From Aedes albopictus (lineage: Eukaryota > Arthropoda > Insecta > Diptera > Culicidae), in NCBI RefSeq assembly GCF_035046485.1, contig NC_085137.1, forward strand, positions 343,408,505 through 343,472,504: a stretch of 64,000 bases of DNA, written 5' to 3'. Under the pieces are notes generated by a model. That model did not search any database, was not told where the DNA came from, and saw nothing but the letters and a program-made list of their open reading frames with translations. Shown here in pieces: positions 23,676 to 37,151 of the stretch. The translations under genes were made by a program, and so were the position numbers. Position 1 is the first letter of the stretch. Each line of letters opens with the position of its first letter.

Positions 23676-24379
23676 TAGTGTGGGTCATCGGAACCGTTTT
23701 CTCAGATCAAAGCTTTTTTGGTTCCGTTTCGGGTCCTGAGTATCTGTACAAAATTTGAGCACGATCGGTTGCGTCTACACTTTGCGAATTGCAATTGAAA
23801 TTTGTATGGGATTTTGTATGGGAAAACATACTTTTTTGCATTTTAGCCATAAGTTGAAAAAGTTTGTCTGAAACTTTTTAACCGATACTGTAAAATGATA
23901 GCCTAGGATGTTCTGAAAAACTTTGTTAAAGACCGCAAAGCGATCCGATGCTTGTGAAAATAGTTATAACCAACGAACCGCATGCATGTGTTTATGTTTT
24001 AACATGTAAAGGAATAACAATAGCAACAAAATCATGCTGTTTCGCCAAGCAATGCCAACGCTATAACTTTTTTCATAAGCATCAGATCACTTCGCGGTCT
24101 TCGACAAAGTTTTTCAGGACACCCTAGGCTATGTTTTCACTTTATCGGTTACACGGTTTTAGAAAAAAATCGAGTCTGTTATGAGAGAAATGCAAAAAAG
24201 TGTGTTTTCCCATGTAAAACCCCATTCAAACTTCAATACGATGCGCAAAATGTAGACATAACCGATCGTGTCCAAATTTTGCACACTTTTTTGGGTCCTG
24301 AAATGGGATCAAAAAAGCTTCGATCTGATGGGATACCATTGATTTTTTTTATTTTTCCATATAAACGATGACCCACTCT
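23676..24379. mobile_element. ~700-bp long-TIR foldback element, Mutator-like
   Basis: The outer ends are AGTGTGGGTCATCG and CGATGACCCACTCT, and the arms pair for about 330 bp each. Paired blocks include TTGGTTCCGTTTCGGGTCCT with the AGGACCCAAAAAAGTG side, CGATCGGTT, ATGGGAAAACA and GACCGC. The 9-bp word ATTGGATAT stands directly before (23667-23675) and after (24380-24388) the element. Long arms with a 9-bp duplication suggest the Mutator superfamily. No transposase is present. Confidence 0.85.
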
Positions 24380-27300
24380 ATTGGATATAAATCCATGGGT
24401 TTTTGGAAAAACAAACTTCAGAAATTCCGAAATGCCAAGAATGCCCTCGGAAATAGCTCTGAGAATTCATTCAAGAACTTTTTCTATATTTCTCTAAAGA
24501 TTACTTCAGAAATATTCCTTGATAAACCTTTCTTGCATTCCTTCCAGAATTGCCATGGAAAATCTTCTTAAAATTCCTTTCAAAAAGTCTTCTACGAATT
24601 TCTTTCGAAAGATTTTTCTGAACATCTGCCATGGATTTCTTCAAAAATTGCTCAAGAATTTCCCTGTGATTTACCTTTTTGTTTTTATAATTTCCTCAGA
24701 AATGCCTCCACAAATTCTTTCAATATTCCGTACGAGAATTCTTCCAGGGAATCATACTCGAATTTCATTGGAAATGCTTTCAGTAATTATCTTCCGAAAA
24801 TCAAAAGGCTTTAATTTCTTCAGAAATTTCTGCACGAATTTATTTCCACAGACTCTTTTAGGAATTCTTCCAAAGTTTTCTTCAGAAATTCTTCCAGGGC
24901 TTCCTTAATATATTTCCCTCCAGATTTTTCCAGAAATTGTATTTGGATATTTTCCTAAATTTATCCAATAATTCCATCAAGAAATCCTCTACGGATTGCT
25001 TTTACAATTGGTTCAATTAGTTTTTTTTTTTCAAAAGGTTGTCTTCAGAAATTCCTGAGTTCCTCTTGAATCTCTGGCAGGAATAACTTCAGCGGGAACT
25101 CTTCTAGGGATTCATCTCAGCGGATTCTTTGAGGAATTTCCTACAGGAATTTCTTAAGAAATATCTACAGCTTTTTCAAAGGAATATTAACACAAGCTTA
25201 TCTAGGCGATTTTTCAGTATTGCTACGGGAGTGCCTTCAGAAATATGTCCACAAATTGTTTTTTTTTTTTCAGAAAATCAAAAGTTCATAAATCCTCCAG
25301 AAATTTCTCTATCGTTTGTTTAGAAAATTTCTCGAAAAGACTCGTTTAGGAATTCTAATGAAGATTTCTCCAGGAGTTTTTGTAAAAATTACTTAATAAC
25401 TTTCCAGGCAATTTCACTCAAGGCTTTTCCGAAGAATTTCTTCAGGTTTTGCTGTAAGACGTTTTCCAAAACATACAGCTGGGTTTTCTTCAGGATTTTC
25501 CCATGTTTTCACCAGACATTCCTCTAAAGATTCATTTGAAAGTACTTCCATTTAAACATATTTTACTGATATTTCTTCGAACATTCCTTCAGAAATTCGC
25601 TCAGAGACTTATCCAGAGTTTGAGTTCTTCAGGAATTTCAGTGCGAGATTTCTTCAACAGTTTTATCATAAAGCTTTACATAAATTCATCTAAAAGTTTG
25701 TTAAAAACACAAATTCTTCGGAAATACTTGTAAGGGTTTCTCCAAGTATTTCATGAGAAATTCTTTCCGGGATTACTGCAGAAATTTCTAGTTAGAAATT
25801 GCTCCTTATGACTCGATAAGAAATATCTCTACGAGTTCCTTCATGTGTGATTCATGTGAGAATTGTTTCAGATATTCATCCACGGTTGTTTTTAAGAAGT
25901 TCTTGCAGAAATTGCACAAAAATACCTAGAAGCATTCTGGAATGAATCTATGAAGGAAATTTTAAAGAAACTCTTGAGTGATTGTCCCTTCTCAAAAACT
26001 CCTTGTTATAACTTTGAAGATTCCTAAAAGAAATTCTTGAAAATTTTCTGAAGCAAATCCAGGACAAACATTTCTTGAAAAATAGAAGCTATTCTAATTT
26101 CTAGAGAAAAAAATCATGGGAAACATCCTGAGGAACTTTGAGAGTAATTTCAAAGAAAAATTGCTAAAGATATTTCTTTAACGATTTCTGAAGAAATCAA
26201 TAGAGAAATTTCGGAAGGAATCTCTAAAAATGTCTGCCAAAATCCCTGCAGATATTGCTAACAAAGGCCCTTGTGGAATTCCTGTTCAAATCCATCAATA
26301 AATTTCTTTGGGATTCCTGCAGGAACTTCTGAAGAAATCCTTAGAAGACACCCTGGAAATATCTCTGGAGGAATTCATAGGAGTATTTCTTACACCATTG
26401 GTTCAGGAATAATTACATTAAAATCCAGGAAAAGAAATTCCTGCAAGAGGAAAGTCCGAAGGAAATCCTGCAGAAACGAGGACTTCTGAATGAATTCTTT
26501 CTAAGAATCTTTCAGGTAATAAGTACCTCAAAGAACAGGTATTCGTAGAAGGATTTCTTGATTAATTCTTCAAAAAATGCCAAGGAATAGATTCTTCCAG
26601 GAATTGCTGGGAGAACCCTTAGAGAAATTCCTGAAACATCATCGAATAAACTCTGAGCAATCCCTGGAGAAATATCTGAAGGAACCTCTGGGGAAACCTC
26701 TTGAAAAACTTTCAGAATATCTTGAGATTTTTTTCAGAGAAAATTCTAAATAAATTGCCTGAGGAAATTTCTGAATATATGGAAGACCTGAAGGAAACTC
26801 TGGAAAATTAACAACCATAAGTCCTGAAAGTGTCCTGAAAAAAAAAACTGCATTCCAAAGGGAAACCCCTTAACGAAATCTTGAATGAATTTCTGAAAAT
26901 ATTTCCGAATCTCTGTCAACAATTTTTCCTGGAATTGCATATTTTTTTGTAAATTCCTGAGAAGAATAAAAATTCTGGACTAGTTTCAAGACGAAACTTT
27001 TGAGAAATTTCTTGTGAAACTTCTGAAGAAGAATCAAGGAAAATTCATGGAGGAGTTTCGGAAATAATCTTCGAAGGAAGCCCTGGAAAAAAATCAAATA
27101 AATTCTTGGCTAGGAATGCATTTTATAGGGACACTGAAGCAATCTTTGGGAAAATTCTTGCTTGAATCATTCTAGGAAACCTTGCAAGAATCTACTTTGT
27201 ATAAAAAAATCGTAAAAAAATGATAACTTGGTAGAATCCCTAAAGGAATTTTTATCGGTGTCCCTGGAGGAAATCATGGTTAATAATCTTGAGCAGTTCA

Positions 27301-28742
27301 GGGGAATAAAAGGATTCTAAATCAATTTTTGGTCGAATCTTTAGAATAATTCTTGTTGAACTCATGCAAGAAATTGAGAAGCCCAGATGCAATGAGATGT
27401 AAGTGACCATTTTGTCGATTTTGAGCTGAGCATATCAAAAAATTCTTCAGATTTAAAACTTTTAGAAAATTGTTTAAGATTATTTCTACGATGATTAGAA
27501 AAATTACAGTATAGCAGAGAAAGTTGGGTCAATTTTGAAAATCCTTACATTTTGTATAGAATAAAAAATTAATGAAAAACTTTAAACCTCATTTACTCAA
27601 AAGTGGGTTTTTGACACTAACAACCCTTTTCTTTTGACCCCCTCATATGGCCACGGTTTAGGAGTCTAATTTCAAATGTAATATAAGTTTGTTTTCCTGA
27701 TATCCTAATAATGGGTTTAAACATGAAGTTCGGCCGGAGTTGTTCATACGGATATGTATCTTCTATTTAAATGATTGTTAGTAAGGTATTTTCTCACAAT
27801 ATGGTGCTGCAGTTTAGTTGATTTGATTTAATAATATCCCAGCCCAACAAAATGATACAGTTGTTTTGTTTTTGTATACATGTGTATCTGTCCAAACTTA
27901 GTCCAGGAATTCTTCTGGATATTTTGAGGAGATTCTTCAGAGATTTCTTTCGCAATTCCTTTAATTTATTTATCTTATGATTTCTTGGGGAGTTTCTCCT
28001 GAGTTTCCGTCAAAAACAACTTCCAAAAATTCCATCATTGAATTCTTTTTTGATTTATTCCGAGTTTTCTTTTGGAATTCCTTCAACGATTTGTCTCGCC
28101 ATTATAATATGGATTACACTCGGCCTTTTTTTTTCGGAAATCCTTCAACGATTTCTCCTGGGTTCATTCATTGACCTTTTCCGAGTTTTCTTGAGGAATT
28201 TCGCCCAAAACTCTTTCCAGCATTCATCCATGAATTCTTTCTGTTATTCTATTACGATACTTCTTTATTGGTTGCTCCCGTGATTTCTTCAGAGAATTCT
28301 ACCGGGATTTCAGGGATTTCCTAAGCGATATCTTCTGGAATTCCTTTTGAAATTCTTTCATTAATTATTTACGAGAATTCATAAAAGCTTCCTACATGAT
28401 TCTTCCTGGGTTTTCTCCCGGAATTGCTTTTAATATTTCGGGGATTCCTTCAGGAATTTCTCCCGTGATTTCTCTAGAGGTTTCTCCTGAGATTTGTTCA
28501 AGAACTCACTCAAAGTTTTTTTTTAGATTTTTTTCCGGAGTTCCTTCTGAAATTCCTTCATTGATTTTGCACAGGGTGTTTTCTGCCATTCTTTCAGTAG
28601 TTCCATTCAATTTTGTTTTGGGGATTCCTACAAACAAATTTTCCGCGGTTCCTTTATTGATTCTTCCCAGGTTCCTGGATGTAAGGCATCCCAGTATTCT
28701 TTCGGGCTCCTGCCAAGATTCTACATTATTTTTTTCTAATTG

Positions 28743-28954
28743 GGCTTCGTGGCCGAGCGGTTAACGGCGTCTGTCGTTTAGGTGTCTCGTAAGCCTCGGA
28801 GTGTGGGTTCGATTCCCGCTCCAGTCGGGGAAAACTTTTCGTCAAATGGAAAATTCTCCACTGGGCCACTGGGTGTAAAATGTGTTGTCCGTTATCAAAT
28901 GTCAGTAATCGTTCAGTCTGTAGAGGCCGCAAGGTCGAAGACGGTGTTATTGTC
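28743..28954 (+). mobile_element. tRNA-derived SINE, family 1
   Basis: The tRNA-like head is well preserved: A-box TGGCCGAGCGGTTAACGG and B-box GGTTCGATTCCCGC. The body has CCAGTCGGGGAAAACTTTTC, TGTGTTGTCCGTT, GTTCAGTCTGTAGAGGCC and GAAGACGGTGTTATTGTC. It lies in the 12-bp block A2 and is therefore a later insertion. Confidence 0.85.
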
Positions 28955-29270
28955 TTTAATTATTCAGCGGTTCTTCCACGATTTGTACGTAGATTTTTCT
29001 AGAATGTTTATTGGGACACCTTCTAGAACATATCAAGGATCATTGCGAATTTTTTGAGAATTCCTTCCTGAAATTCTGCCTTGATTCCTAGCAGTTTTGC
29101 CACGCTTTTTCATAGATTCCTTCGAGAATTTCTTCATAGAGTCCCTCCAGTATTCATTCGTAGATACCTCTTCGGTTTCCTCGAGGGATCCCTCTCGAAG
29201 ATTTTTTCAAGATTTCTTTCAAGAATTCTTCTCGGTTTCCATCAAGGATTTCTCAGGGATTTCTAGCTAC

Positions 29271-31563
29271 AAGAGGCAGGAGAATGTCAAGCATTTACTA
29301 AAAAAACAACGTCATTTATGGATCCTTATTTTTAGAAATGATCCTAGCCCGACCGGAAATTGAACTCAGAATCTCCCAGCATAGTGCCATTGATAAAAAA
29401 AGTTTAAATAAGTGTGGGGTCGAAAAAAAATTGGACTTCTTTTTAACTAGTAAGACTTTTCTGTAGTGAGTCATTATGAAATCTGATAGACCTTTTACTA
29501 TTCTTTTTCGGTGGTTATCATCTCTTTCATTGCTTAGCTTAGCTTAGCTTAGCTTAGACTGACTGCACATATCTATGGTTGCATCTCCGTGATTGACCCG
29601 TACCAATGACAGTTGCACAATGAATCAACTGAATAATTGACTGGTAGTGGTCAACATTCTCACTGTGCGCGCTTCAGAAGCTTTCTTTAACGGTACAATA
29701 ACGGCGCCGGCAACGTCCTTGCAGTCAGGTTGGGAGAGAACAGGAATGCTAGTAGCAACCTTTGTTGTGAAAGAGCGCGTTTACCGCTGCGACTCCACCA
29801 AAGGCTGCAGGATGGAATGTTTGTTAGTCGGGAAGGTATCGTTGGGTCTGGATTCACTTTGATAAATAATATGATCTTTTGAAGTTGAATCATGACATGC
29901 AGACTGCAGCGCTATTGCTCGCTTCACGCGGAAAGCAAGCATTTGACCACCCGCGTTCGGTAGTTGCTCAATATTTACTATAAACGACGACCATCTAGCA
30001 ACTGACGACAGTTTCGACGGGCCGCCATCAGAATGGTTGACTCTGCGAGCAAGTCTAACCACCACGCAAAACACACTCCCGACGCACGGATACACTCACC
30101 TACATGACGAAATCCATCCAGCAGCTCGGTTATCATCTCCTTCATTGGTAGAAATATGTCTTGGATATAACTGATTCAGAATTTAACGATAGTATAAAAT
30201 TTGTACTGAAATAGAACTTTATAGTTCACCACAGTAGGTTGTTCGGGCTGTTCGAACGAGACACTCCATCGTTTGGTTTGCTGCTACAGCTCAGTATCTT
30301 CGATAACGCCAAATCACACACCAAATTGTTCACCACCATGCTCTCTGTACTCTACGTCTTCTTTGCGTAATTCCTGTGTAATTTTTAGTCATATTGATGC
30401 TGCATGTCCAGAAGACTCTAATGGAAGTAATCAGTTTCGTCTCTTAAGTTCTGGAATTCGTATAATTTGGTATAAGAGGTCTCTACATACCTTTCCTACG
30501 TGTCCAACTAATCTGCCTTCCCATCCCTCAGCTGTCGCAAAGACGTCACCAGGACGGCTTCCAACCACTGGAGGATTGCATTAATCTTGTCTAAGAGTCA
30601 GTGATAAGCGTCAAATCTCTGTGCGTCGGTAACGCCGTATGGAGTTAGGGTAGACGATGCGGTAATGTATGCCTTTTAATCAGGTCTCATTACCTACAGC
30701 AGAGCAGTGTCACGTACAATGCCCATTGCACAAATTCCTATGATATCATGGAGGCTAAAATATGGCGGAAGAAAACCTCCCGCAGTTTAATTTTTCCCAG
30801 TCATAACCAGATTTCATAAATTCATTTAACTTACAAAACTTCGGACGTTTTATGCTTTCTGTCGCCATATTTTACCGATTGCGCGTCCATACCACACCAC
30901 AAGAGCACTGGACAACCAACCACAGGAAAGAGCCCGTTTGCACAAGCCTTCAAAACCACGCGATCAAACTTTATTTTTCTCCTTGCCCACAAAAGCTCTC
31001 TGGATGCAGTTCCTCATTGGTGACAGGGGGACAGTCGGAAGGAGAAACCAGCAAAAAAAAAAAACTTTCCAACAGCATATTTATCCCTTCGCCGCACATT
31101 GGCTTTGAGCTCGTCGATGAAAATTGTGGCCTAAAATCATTGCTTCCACGCAGCTGGAGATTACTGACGACGGTCTTTTTTTCTTCTTTCGCCCATTGCT
31201 CCTTTCAAAGTAGGTTAAAGCCCTTTAAAAAATCCTGCCCCAAGCAAGCTAGAGAGAGGAGCGTTTTCCGTAGGTACCCTCTATATTGCTACGCGCCGGC
31301 ACCGGAGGAAATGAGAAAATGTTTGGGTTTTCCCTTGCGTCATTCACTCACACCAGCATCTGTGTAGTATGCTACTACACGGGGTGGTCGTCCGTGGCTG
31401 GCTGTAGTCGTCGTCACAGTGGCACAGGGCTAAAAGTCGAAAAAAAGTAGTTTAATCATTTAATTGGCAAAACAGTCGAAATTTTAAACAGTCCTTTTGA
31501 AAAAAATAAAATTAGAAACTTTTTTTAACGTCAAACTTAAGCAATTTGTACCATTTTAAGAAG
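29271..31563. other. mostly single-copy sequence, no recognisable gene
   Basis: Apart from a short (TTAGC)n run at 29532-29557, this interval shows no repeat or gene I recognise. A 171-codon open frame at 30852-31367 has no recognisable domain, an unremarkable start and low-complexity patches, so it is not annotated as a gene. Confidence 0.4.
29532..29557. repeat. (TTAGC)n short tandem run
   Basis: Five copies of GCTTA, followed by GACTGACTGCACATATCTAT. It is a low-copy simple repeat and is not the TTAGG insect telomere repeat. Confidence 0.85.
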
Positions 31564-31771
31564 ACACTACACCGTCTTCAGCCAGAGGCTGCACAGACTG
31601 AACATTTACTAACACGAGACAACGGACAACACACATAACACCCAGAGGCCCAATGGAGAAATTTCCGTTCGACGAAAAGTTTTCCCCGACTGGAGCGGGA
31701 ATTGAACCCGCACTCCGATGCTTACGAAACGCCTAGACGACTGACGCCGCTAACCGCACGGCCACGAAGCC
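31564..31771 (-). mobile_element. tRNA-derived SINE, family 1, minus strand
   Basis: Read on the minus strand, it starts GGCTTCGTGGCCGTGCGG, has the B-box GGGTTCAATTCCCGC and continues with CCAGTCGGGGAAAACTTTTC, TGTGTTGTCCGTTG and GTTCAGTCTGTGCAGCC. It ends near GAAGACGGTGTAGTGTCTT. This is the best-preserved of the three family-1 copies. Confidence 0.87.
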
Positions 31772-32739
31772 ACGAAGGTTCTCAAAAAAGTTAAAAATGC
31801 GAAAAGCCTCAAATCATAAGAAAGAAATCATAAAAAAATAAAGTTGAACTATAGATGATACTTTCTAACATTATTTGAAAATAAACAGGTTGCGACCAAA
31901 ACCAAACGACCCACTGTGCGTCGCCAACATCGTCGTCGTCGTCGGGTTGGCAAGGGACTGCCTGCGAGGAAGAAAAATTGAAAATCAGCAGACGCAATGT
32001 CTGTAAATTATTACTGTTTTTCTCTGCTTTCACCACTTACTTCCGGCTTTGGGCCGCGCCGAGGGATCTAGCTCCCCACCGGCGGTCGGTGGTGATGCCC
32101 AGAGACAGAGACAACGCCGACTGACTGGGAGCAGTGGACCCACCCGGAGAACAGCTGGTCTCTCTCTGCGCTTCCCCCTTTACTCATGAGGCGTGTAGTA
32201 ACCACGACGCGTTCACATACCACATCGAGCGAGGCGAGCACACAAGCGCTCATAAATATCGCTTCCTAGAACGAAACGAACCGTCTAAAAGAGTATGAGT
32301 TATGATCCCTGGCGGGAGGGGCAACTTTGAGACATTGCTGGCTGCCTGCCGCCGGGGAGATACCCACCCAGCAGACAGAGGAATCCGTGGCAGTAGTGTG
32401 CTCGCTCGCCCGATCTCCAGGGCTATGGTGATAAACATAATTTAGTGGCAAACTGCAGATGAGCATATTTATTACGGGGATAGGTACAAATATTTAATCG
32501 CTCCACATGTGCCGGGGAATTTCAAGTTATTTGCAAAATTGATAATATTTCTCAAAAGAAATAAATTGCAAGTAGCAACATTAAAGGTGCCATTAGACTG
32601 TTTGTCATTATGCCAAATATTTGTCATTGAAGTCCGACATTCATTTAAGGTTGCTACGATTCACGTTGTGTTGGTCATTAGTTGGGCTGTTGGACTTGTT
32701 TGGCCATTCCGATTTTTTTTTTCTGTTGTTCAGCTGTAA
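31772..32739. other. single-copy-looking sequence, no recognisable gene
   Basis: The part 31900-32450 is GC-richer, with short simple runs such as CGTCGTCGTCG. No coding domain is recognised. Confidence 0.4.
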
Positions 32740-34970
32740 AACAAGAATTCTTTAAGAGGTTAATGCAAGAATTCTTTACGAATACATCCAAGGACACCGC
32801 CAGAAATTCCTTCGGTATACTTTGGATTCTTTCGAGATTCATCAACTTTTTGCCGGAATTTGCAGGATTTTTTATATGATTTCAGCAAGATTTCCTCCAG
32901 GTTAAATGCATTTCTATGCATGTTTTTGTATGGATTCCTGCAGAAATTCTTTCATCAACTCCTTCAGGGTTTTTCCTTGATTCTTCTTCAGAAATTTCTC
33001 ATAAGATTCCCCTCATAAATCCCCCTGGGATTCCTATAGGGATTCTTTAGGTAACTCCCCCTATGATCAGAATCCCCTCAAGAAATACCATCAGAATTTC
33101 CTCCAGGGATTTTTTCTTTGGTATTTCTCCAGACATTTCTCAAGAAATTCTGATAGAATTACTAAAGAGGTTTCTCCAGGAATTTCTTCACTACATGCAG
33201 TTCCAGTAGAATTTTTGCCTAGAACTTATTCAGAATTTCCTTCTGCAGTTCTTTCCGAAAATTTTCCGAAAATATTTCAGAAATTTTTCCAAGTTTTTTT
33301 TTTTTTCAAGAAACTTGTCTATTTGTATCTGCAGTGGGTTCTCAAGAACTCCGAGGATGTATTTTTCAAAAAATATCTTTTGAAAAGCCGTCTTGGATCA
33401 TACTTTCCAGTACCAGAAGCCTGCCCTATTTTACGCTTCTATGGGAGGCCTCTGAATAAATTCGTGCAAAAAAAAAAAAACTAAGTATTGCTATTGATTA
33501 CACAGTATCTTCAGGAATCTTCCAAGAATTCCTTCAGGGATTCCAGGGATCTTCAAGAAATCTATTGAAGGAATTTTTAAGAACTCCACCAGTACCTTTG
33601 TCTGCATTTTATTTTTTTTTTATTTCTTTAAAGATTTCTTCATGGATTTTTCCAGGAATACTTTCAGAAATTTCTCAAGCAATATTTATCGTTGGATTAA
33701 TTTTTGGAGTTCCTCCAGGAGTTTCTCTCAACTTTTTATAATCTAGGAATTAAGGTGATATCTTGAGGAGTTGCATCAGGTATTCTTACATACATTTATA
33801 TAGGATTTCCAGCAGAGATAATCCAGAAATTTCTTCAGAATTTTAAACTTATTTTCATTTTTTCTTCTTCTTGGAATCTTTATCAGGAGTTTTTTGAGGA
33901 ATTCCCTTAGACAATCCTCAGAAGTTTCATTTGAAAATCTTTCAGAGATTCCTTGAAGAATTCTTTCAGAATTGGTTGTGCAGTATCTGGAAGAACTACC
34001 GATTAATAGCCGATAGGCGAATATCTAAAACAATTCCTGCAGGAATCTCTAAAAGAATCCCAGAAAATATTTCTGACGAAGCTGCAGGAGTAATTTAAAA
34101 AATCCTTGAAGGAAATTCTGCGAGAATCCCTGAAGCTATTCTTGGAAGCTCAGGGCCCTCAAGCTGTTCTTGGGAGAACCGTTGGAAGAATTTCCGAAGA
34201 AATCCCTGTGCGCATATATAAAAAAAGAGAAAATCTACTTAAAAGCTTCATGCTACAGCTTCTGCAGGATTCCCTCGCTTGAATTCTTGAAACAATATTT
34301 TTCTATAGATATTTTTTGAAGGGATCTCTGAAGGAATTTCTGAAGAAATCTCCAGTATATATGTTGAATCTATTTAACCCCTGCAGAAGTCTCGTGAAGA
34401 AGTCTGTTGAATATCTCTAAAGGAGGATCTGAATAAATCCCAATAATTGTAGGAATTCAAGGTGAAATTACAAAAGCACTTCCTCGAGAAATAACTCGAG
34501 AAACTCATCGGGAAACCATTGGGGGAATTCCTAGAAACGGTTATTGAGGAATTTTTAGCAAAATTCCAGGAAAAATCTTTTACTAAAATTCTTGGGATTT
34601 TCTAAGAGTATTTCCGAAGTAATCTCTGGACGTGTAACTGGAAAAATTCCTGTAAAAATACCTGAAGAAACGCCTTGAAACGCTTCGGTAAAGATCCTTA
34701 GAAAACTCGTTAGATATTTCTTAATCAGTGACTTTAATTCTATTTTCTATAAAATGTGAATATAAAATTCTTTAAATAATGCATGGGAAATTCTAAGGTT
34801 TTTTCGTGAAGAAAATGCAGAAGAAATACGTGAAAGAAACCCTGAATGAATCTATGTAGTGTAGAGTATGTCGGACACCCCGACATTCGGCCAAACGGCT
34901 CTATACCAAATAACATTCGAACAAATGGCCCGTAACCAATTTCTGGAGGGATTCCTGTGTGAATCACAAG
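32740..34970. repeat. degenerate 12-bp repeat block A3, left part
   Basis: The TTC-rich phase runs from 32740 to about 33980 and the GAA-rich phase from about 34020 to the end. The right edge meets the TA target and left end of a Tc1-like element. The block resumes on the far side at 40635, so it was split by that insertion. Confidence 0.75.
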
Positions 34971-35242
34971 TACACTATGTTTCATAACTATAGATCCAAA
35001 CAATATTTTTGGATACTCGGATATGTAGAATGAATTTGAATCATATTGTTCTCCTGTTTAATTCATTATTTAGAGTAGACATGAGAAAAGTAATAATTCG
35101 ATATTTCATGTGTTCTCTGAATCCGATAAATAATCTTATATAAATTCCCTTGTTTCATAACAATAGATCCAAGCGAGAATTCATTCTGGTTAATTTAACC
35201 TACACAAAACATTCAACATATCAATAATGAGTAGTCTCTCTT

Positions 35243-35955
35243 TTGTTCTTAATAAGCTCAAACAGCCTATCCAGGATACTTTTAATTTACTTTTTATGGA
35301 TTGTATTCCACGTTCAAACAACTACACGGTTTAGATTTGGAAAACATCCGTACGGCTTATTTTATTCACACACTGCTTTTATAATCAACCCTACAAATTC
35401 TCAATGGGGTTCTGGTCAGGGTAAGGAGCTGACCTTTCTACAATCTGAATAAGGTTTTCACAAAACTAAGCCAAATTTGCTTGAACCGTGTGAACAAGTG
35501 TATTCATGATCTTGATAAAACATTGTCTAATTTGTTTAAGGGCGTTGCTGCAAGAAACGATAGTATATATTTTTCAGGTTCAGAAGCTCGGCACATCCCA
35601 GGATGCTCGTCCATTCGAGTCGACAGAACCCTCTCCATACCATCATACCGCCACCACCCCCGAGAGATTCCTTGAGAAGTAACGTGATTATTTTCGTAAA
35701 TCTCTCCAGTACGAAAAAAGCCATTCGGTTTTTAAATTTCGACCAAAAAGGTCTCCCAAAGTGTCAAATATGTCTTGAGAAGCCAATCAAATAAATATTT
35801 GAACGAATAACAGTTGATTCGCCGCATGTTGAAGAACCATCCTATCTCGATATATCGAGATGAGCAGAATGAACTGTAATTTGTTGAAGAATTTAGAGAT
35901 CGAAATGAAGAACCAATTTTTAAACTTTTGTAGCTAGGGAGAACCTTTCCCAAAC
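35243..35955 (-). pseudogene. Tc1-like transposase, C-terminal part, broken
   Basis: Read on the minus strand, three frames together carry Tc1-type blocks: a YWRDLRK stretch, GGGGMMVWRGFC (the family usually has GGGSVMVWGGF), and near 35400 DQNPIENL, which matches the conserved DxNPIEN motif. Stops and frameshifts separate them, so it cannot make a working enzyme. The catalytic Asp positions cannot be verified in this state. The N-terminal part lies at 39860-40200. Confidence 0.72.
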
Positions 35956-37141
35956 AGATATAATTTCAACTTCTCAGAATAATTAACACTTTGGAAACCA
36001 AGTACAGTAACCTGTAAAAATAGTGTATTGACAAATCGAGAGAAAATCTAGATTGAAAACCATCGGAATCGAATAAAAACGGGGAGATAAAGCGATATTC
36101 ACCTTCAAAGAACTGTAATCAGTTTTGTACCTTTTCTCTCTCGTTTGTCGGGTGAAGATCACTGCGTCCAGATTTTAGAACTATTGTGATATACCCTTTT
36201 GCTGTGAGGTACGCAAGTTATCTCAGTAACAAATTTGTCACTGAGATACTGTTGGGTTCTCTAACCCATTGGAGGTTGGATCGTAGCACTTACCTTAGCA
36301 CGCAGAACTCACTTGTGATCGAGGGGGGGGGGTGTAGATGTCGACAGCTGTCCACGATGCAACCATCAACCAGGATACACTACTAACCACCGACAGCTGC
36401 GCTCATTGCAGCTACCAGCCACTGGATGCCGACAACCATACACGCCACGGTCACCGGCTTCGTCTCCTGTACCGCAAGTAGCCGTTTTCCTCACGGCCAC
36501 CAGCGCGTTATTCTCTCCGTCGAAGGACCACGGCCAGATGGCCGAAACACATCCGATCCAGCTGGGCACAGCTCTCGGAACCACCGCTCCTTGCCTGTCA
36601 CCGGATACCGGAAGTGACACCGAATGAGGAAATGGAAAATTGTCGAAAAACTCTTTCTTGGTATCAACTTCCGAGCACCACACAACAAACAAGAGCGAAA
36701 GTCCAATAGCTCTGCCGCCGCTCCACCGCACACCAATTGCCTCGATTAAACGAAGCGAACCGCAACGCAAACGACGCCGAACAAGACGCAACACGTTCTG
36801 CTTGTACGCCAACGCCGACTCAGAGAGACACACACACAGTTTCCACCGGCTCAGGGTGGAAGGAAGAGAACTACTGCCAGCCGATCCTCGCACCGATCGG
36901 ACTAGCCACCATTATCGCTACTATTCGGCACACGTTCAAGAGAAACACTTTTGCTCCGTTGGTCCGTTCGCATCGGCGGTATATTTGAAACTGATTGAAA
37001 AAAAACAACAAAGGGGTAATCTTATATACATGAAGTGTCACTGAAATTGGTCGGTCTGCAGTCGTCACGCTGCGCTGTATGCTCTGCCCATTCGGTCACC
37101 AGACTGCAAGCATCTTGCTAGTATTTAATGGGGTGTGCATG
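35956..37141. other. insert of unknown origin between transposase parts
   Basis: The stretch 36330-37000 is GC-rich and open on both strands for up to 175 codons, and starts near a run of nine G. The content (Pro, Ser, Thr, Arg) gives no recognisable domain. It is probably part of another mobile element inserted in the Tc1-like element; I cannot name it. Confidence 0.35.
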
Positions 37142-37151
37142 TTTGCTCGTG

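Larger units (their letters stand above)
23390..29270. repeat. degenerate 12-bp repeat block A2, with polarity switches
   Basis: This is the same 12-bp word family as block A1. From 23390 to about 25900 the plus strand reads the TTC-rich phase (TTCTTCAGAAATTCC). From about 25920 to 27370 it reads the complementary GAA-rich phase (GAAGAAATTCCTG), and from about 27900 it returns to the TTC phase. A non-repetitive AT-rich spacer lies at 27405-27890. A long-TIR transposon (23676-24379) and a SINE (28743-28954) interrupt it. Small open frames across it follow the repeat rhythm and are not genes. Confidence 0.75.

Noticed and set aside
28743..28830. tRNA gene
   Set aside because: The A and B boxes are those of a SINE head; a repeated body follows it, as in two other copies, and the acceptor stem does not close.
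29532..29557. telomere-like repeat
   Set aside because: The unit is TTAGC, not TTAGG, and only five copies exist; mosquitoes of this group are not known to use TTAGG telomeres.
30852..31367. 171-codon plus-strand open frame
   Set aside because: No domain, biased and low-complexity patches, and no neighbouring exon signal. It could be chance in GC-moderate DNA.
36366..36893. 175-codon minus-strand open frame
   Set aside because: It overlaps equally open plus-strand frames in a GC-rich insert and has no recognisable domain; it is probably part of an unidentified mobile element.
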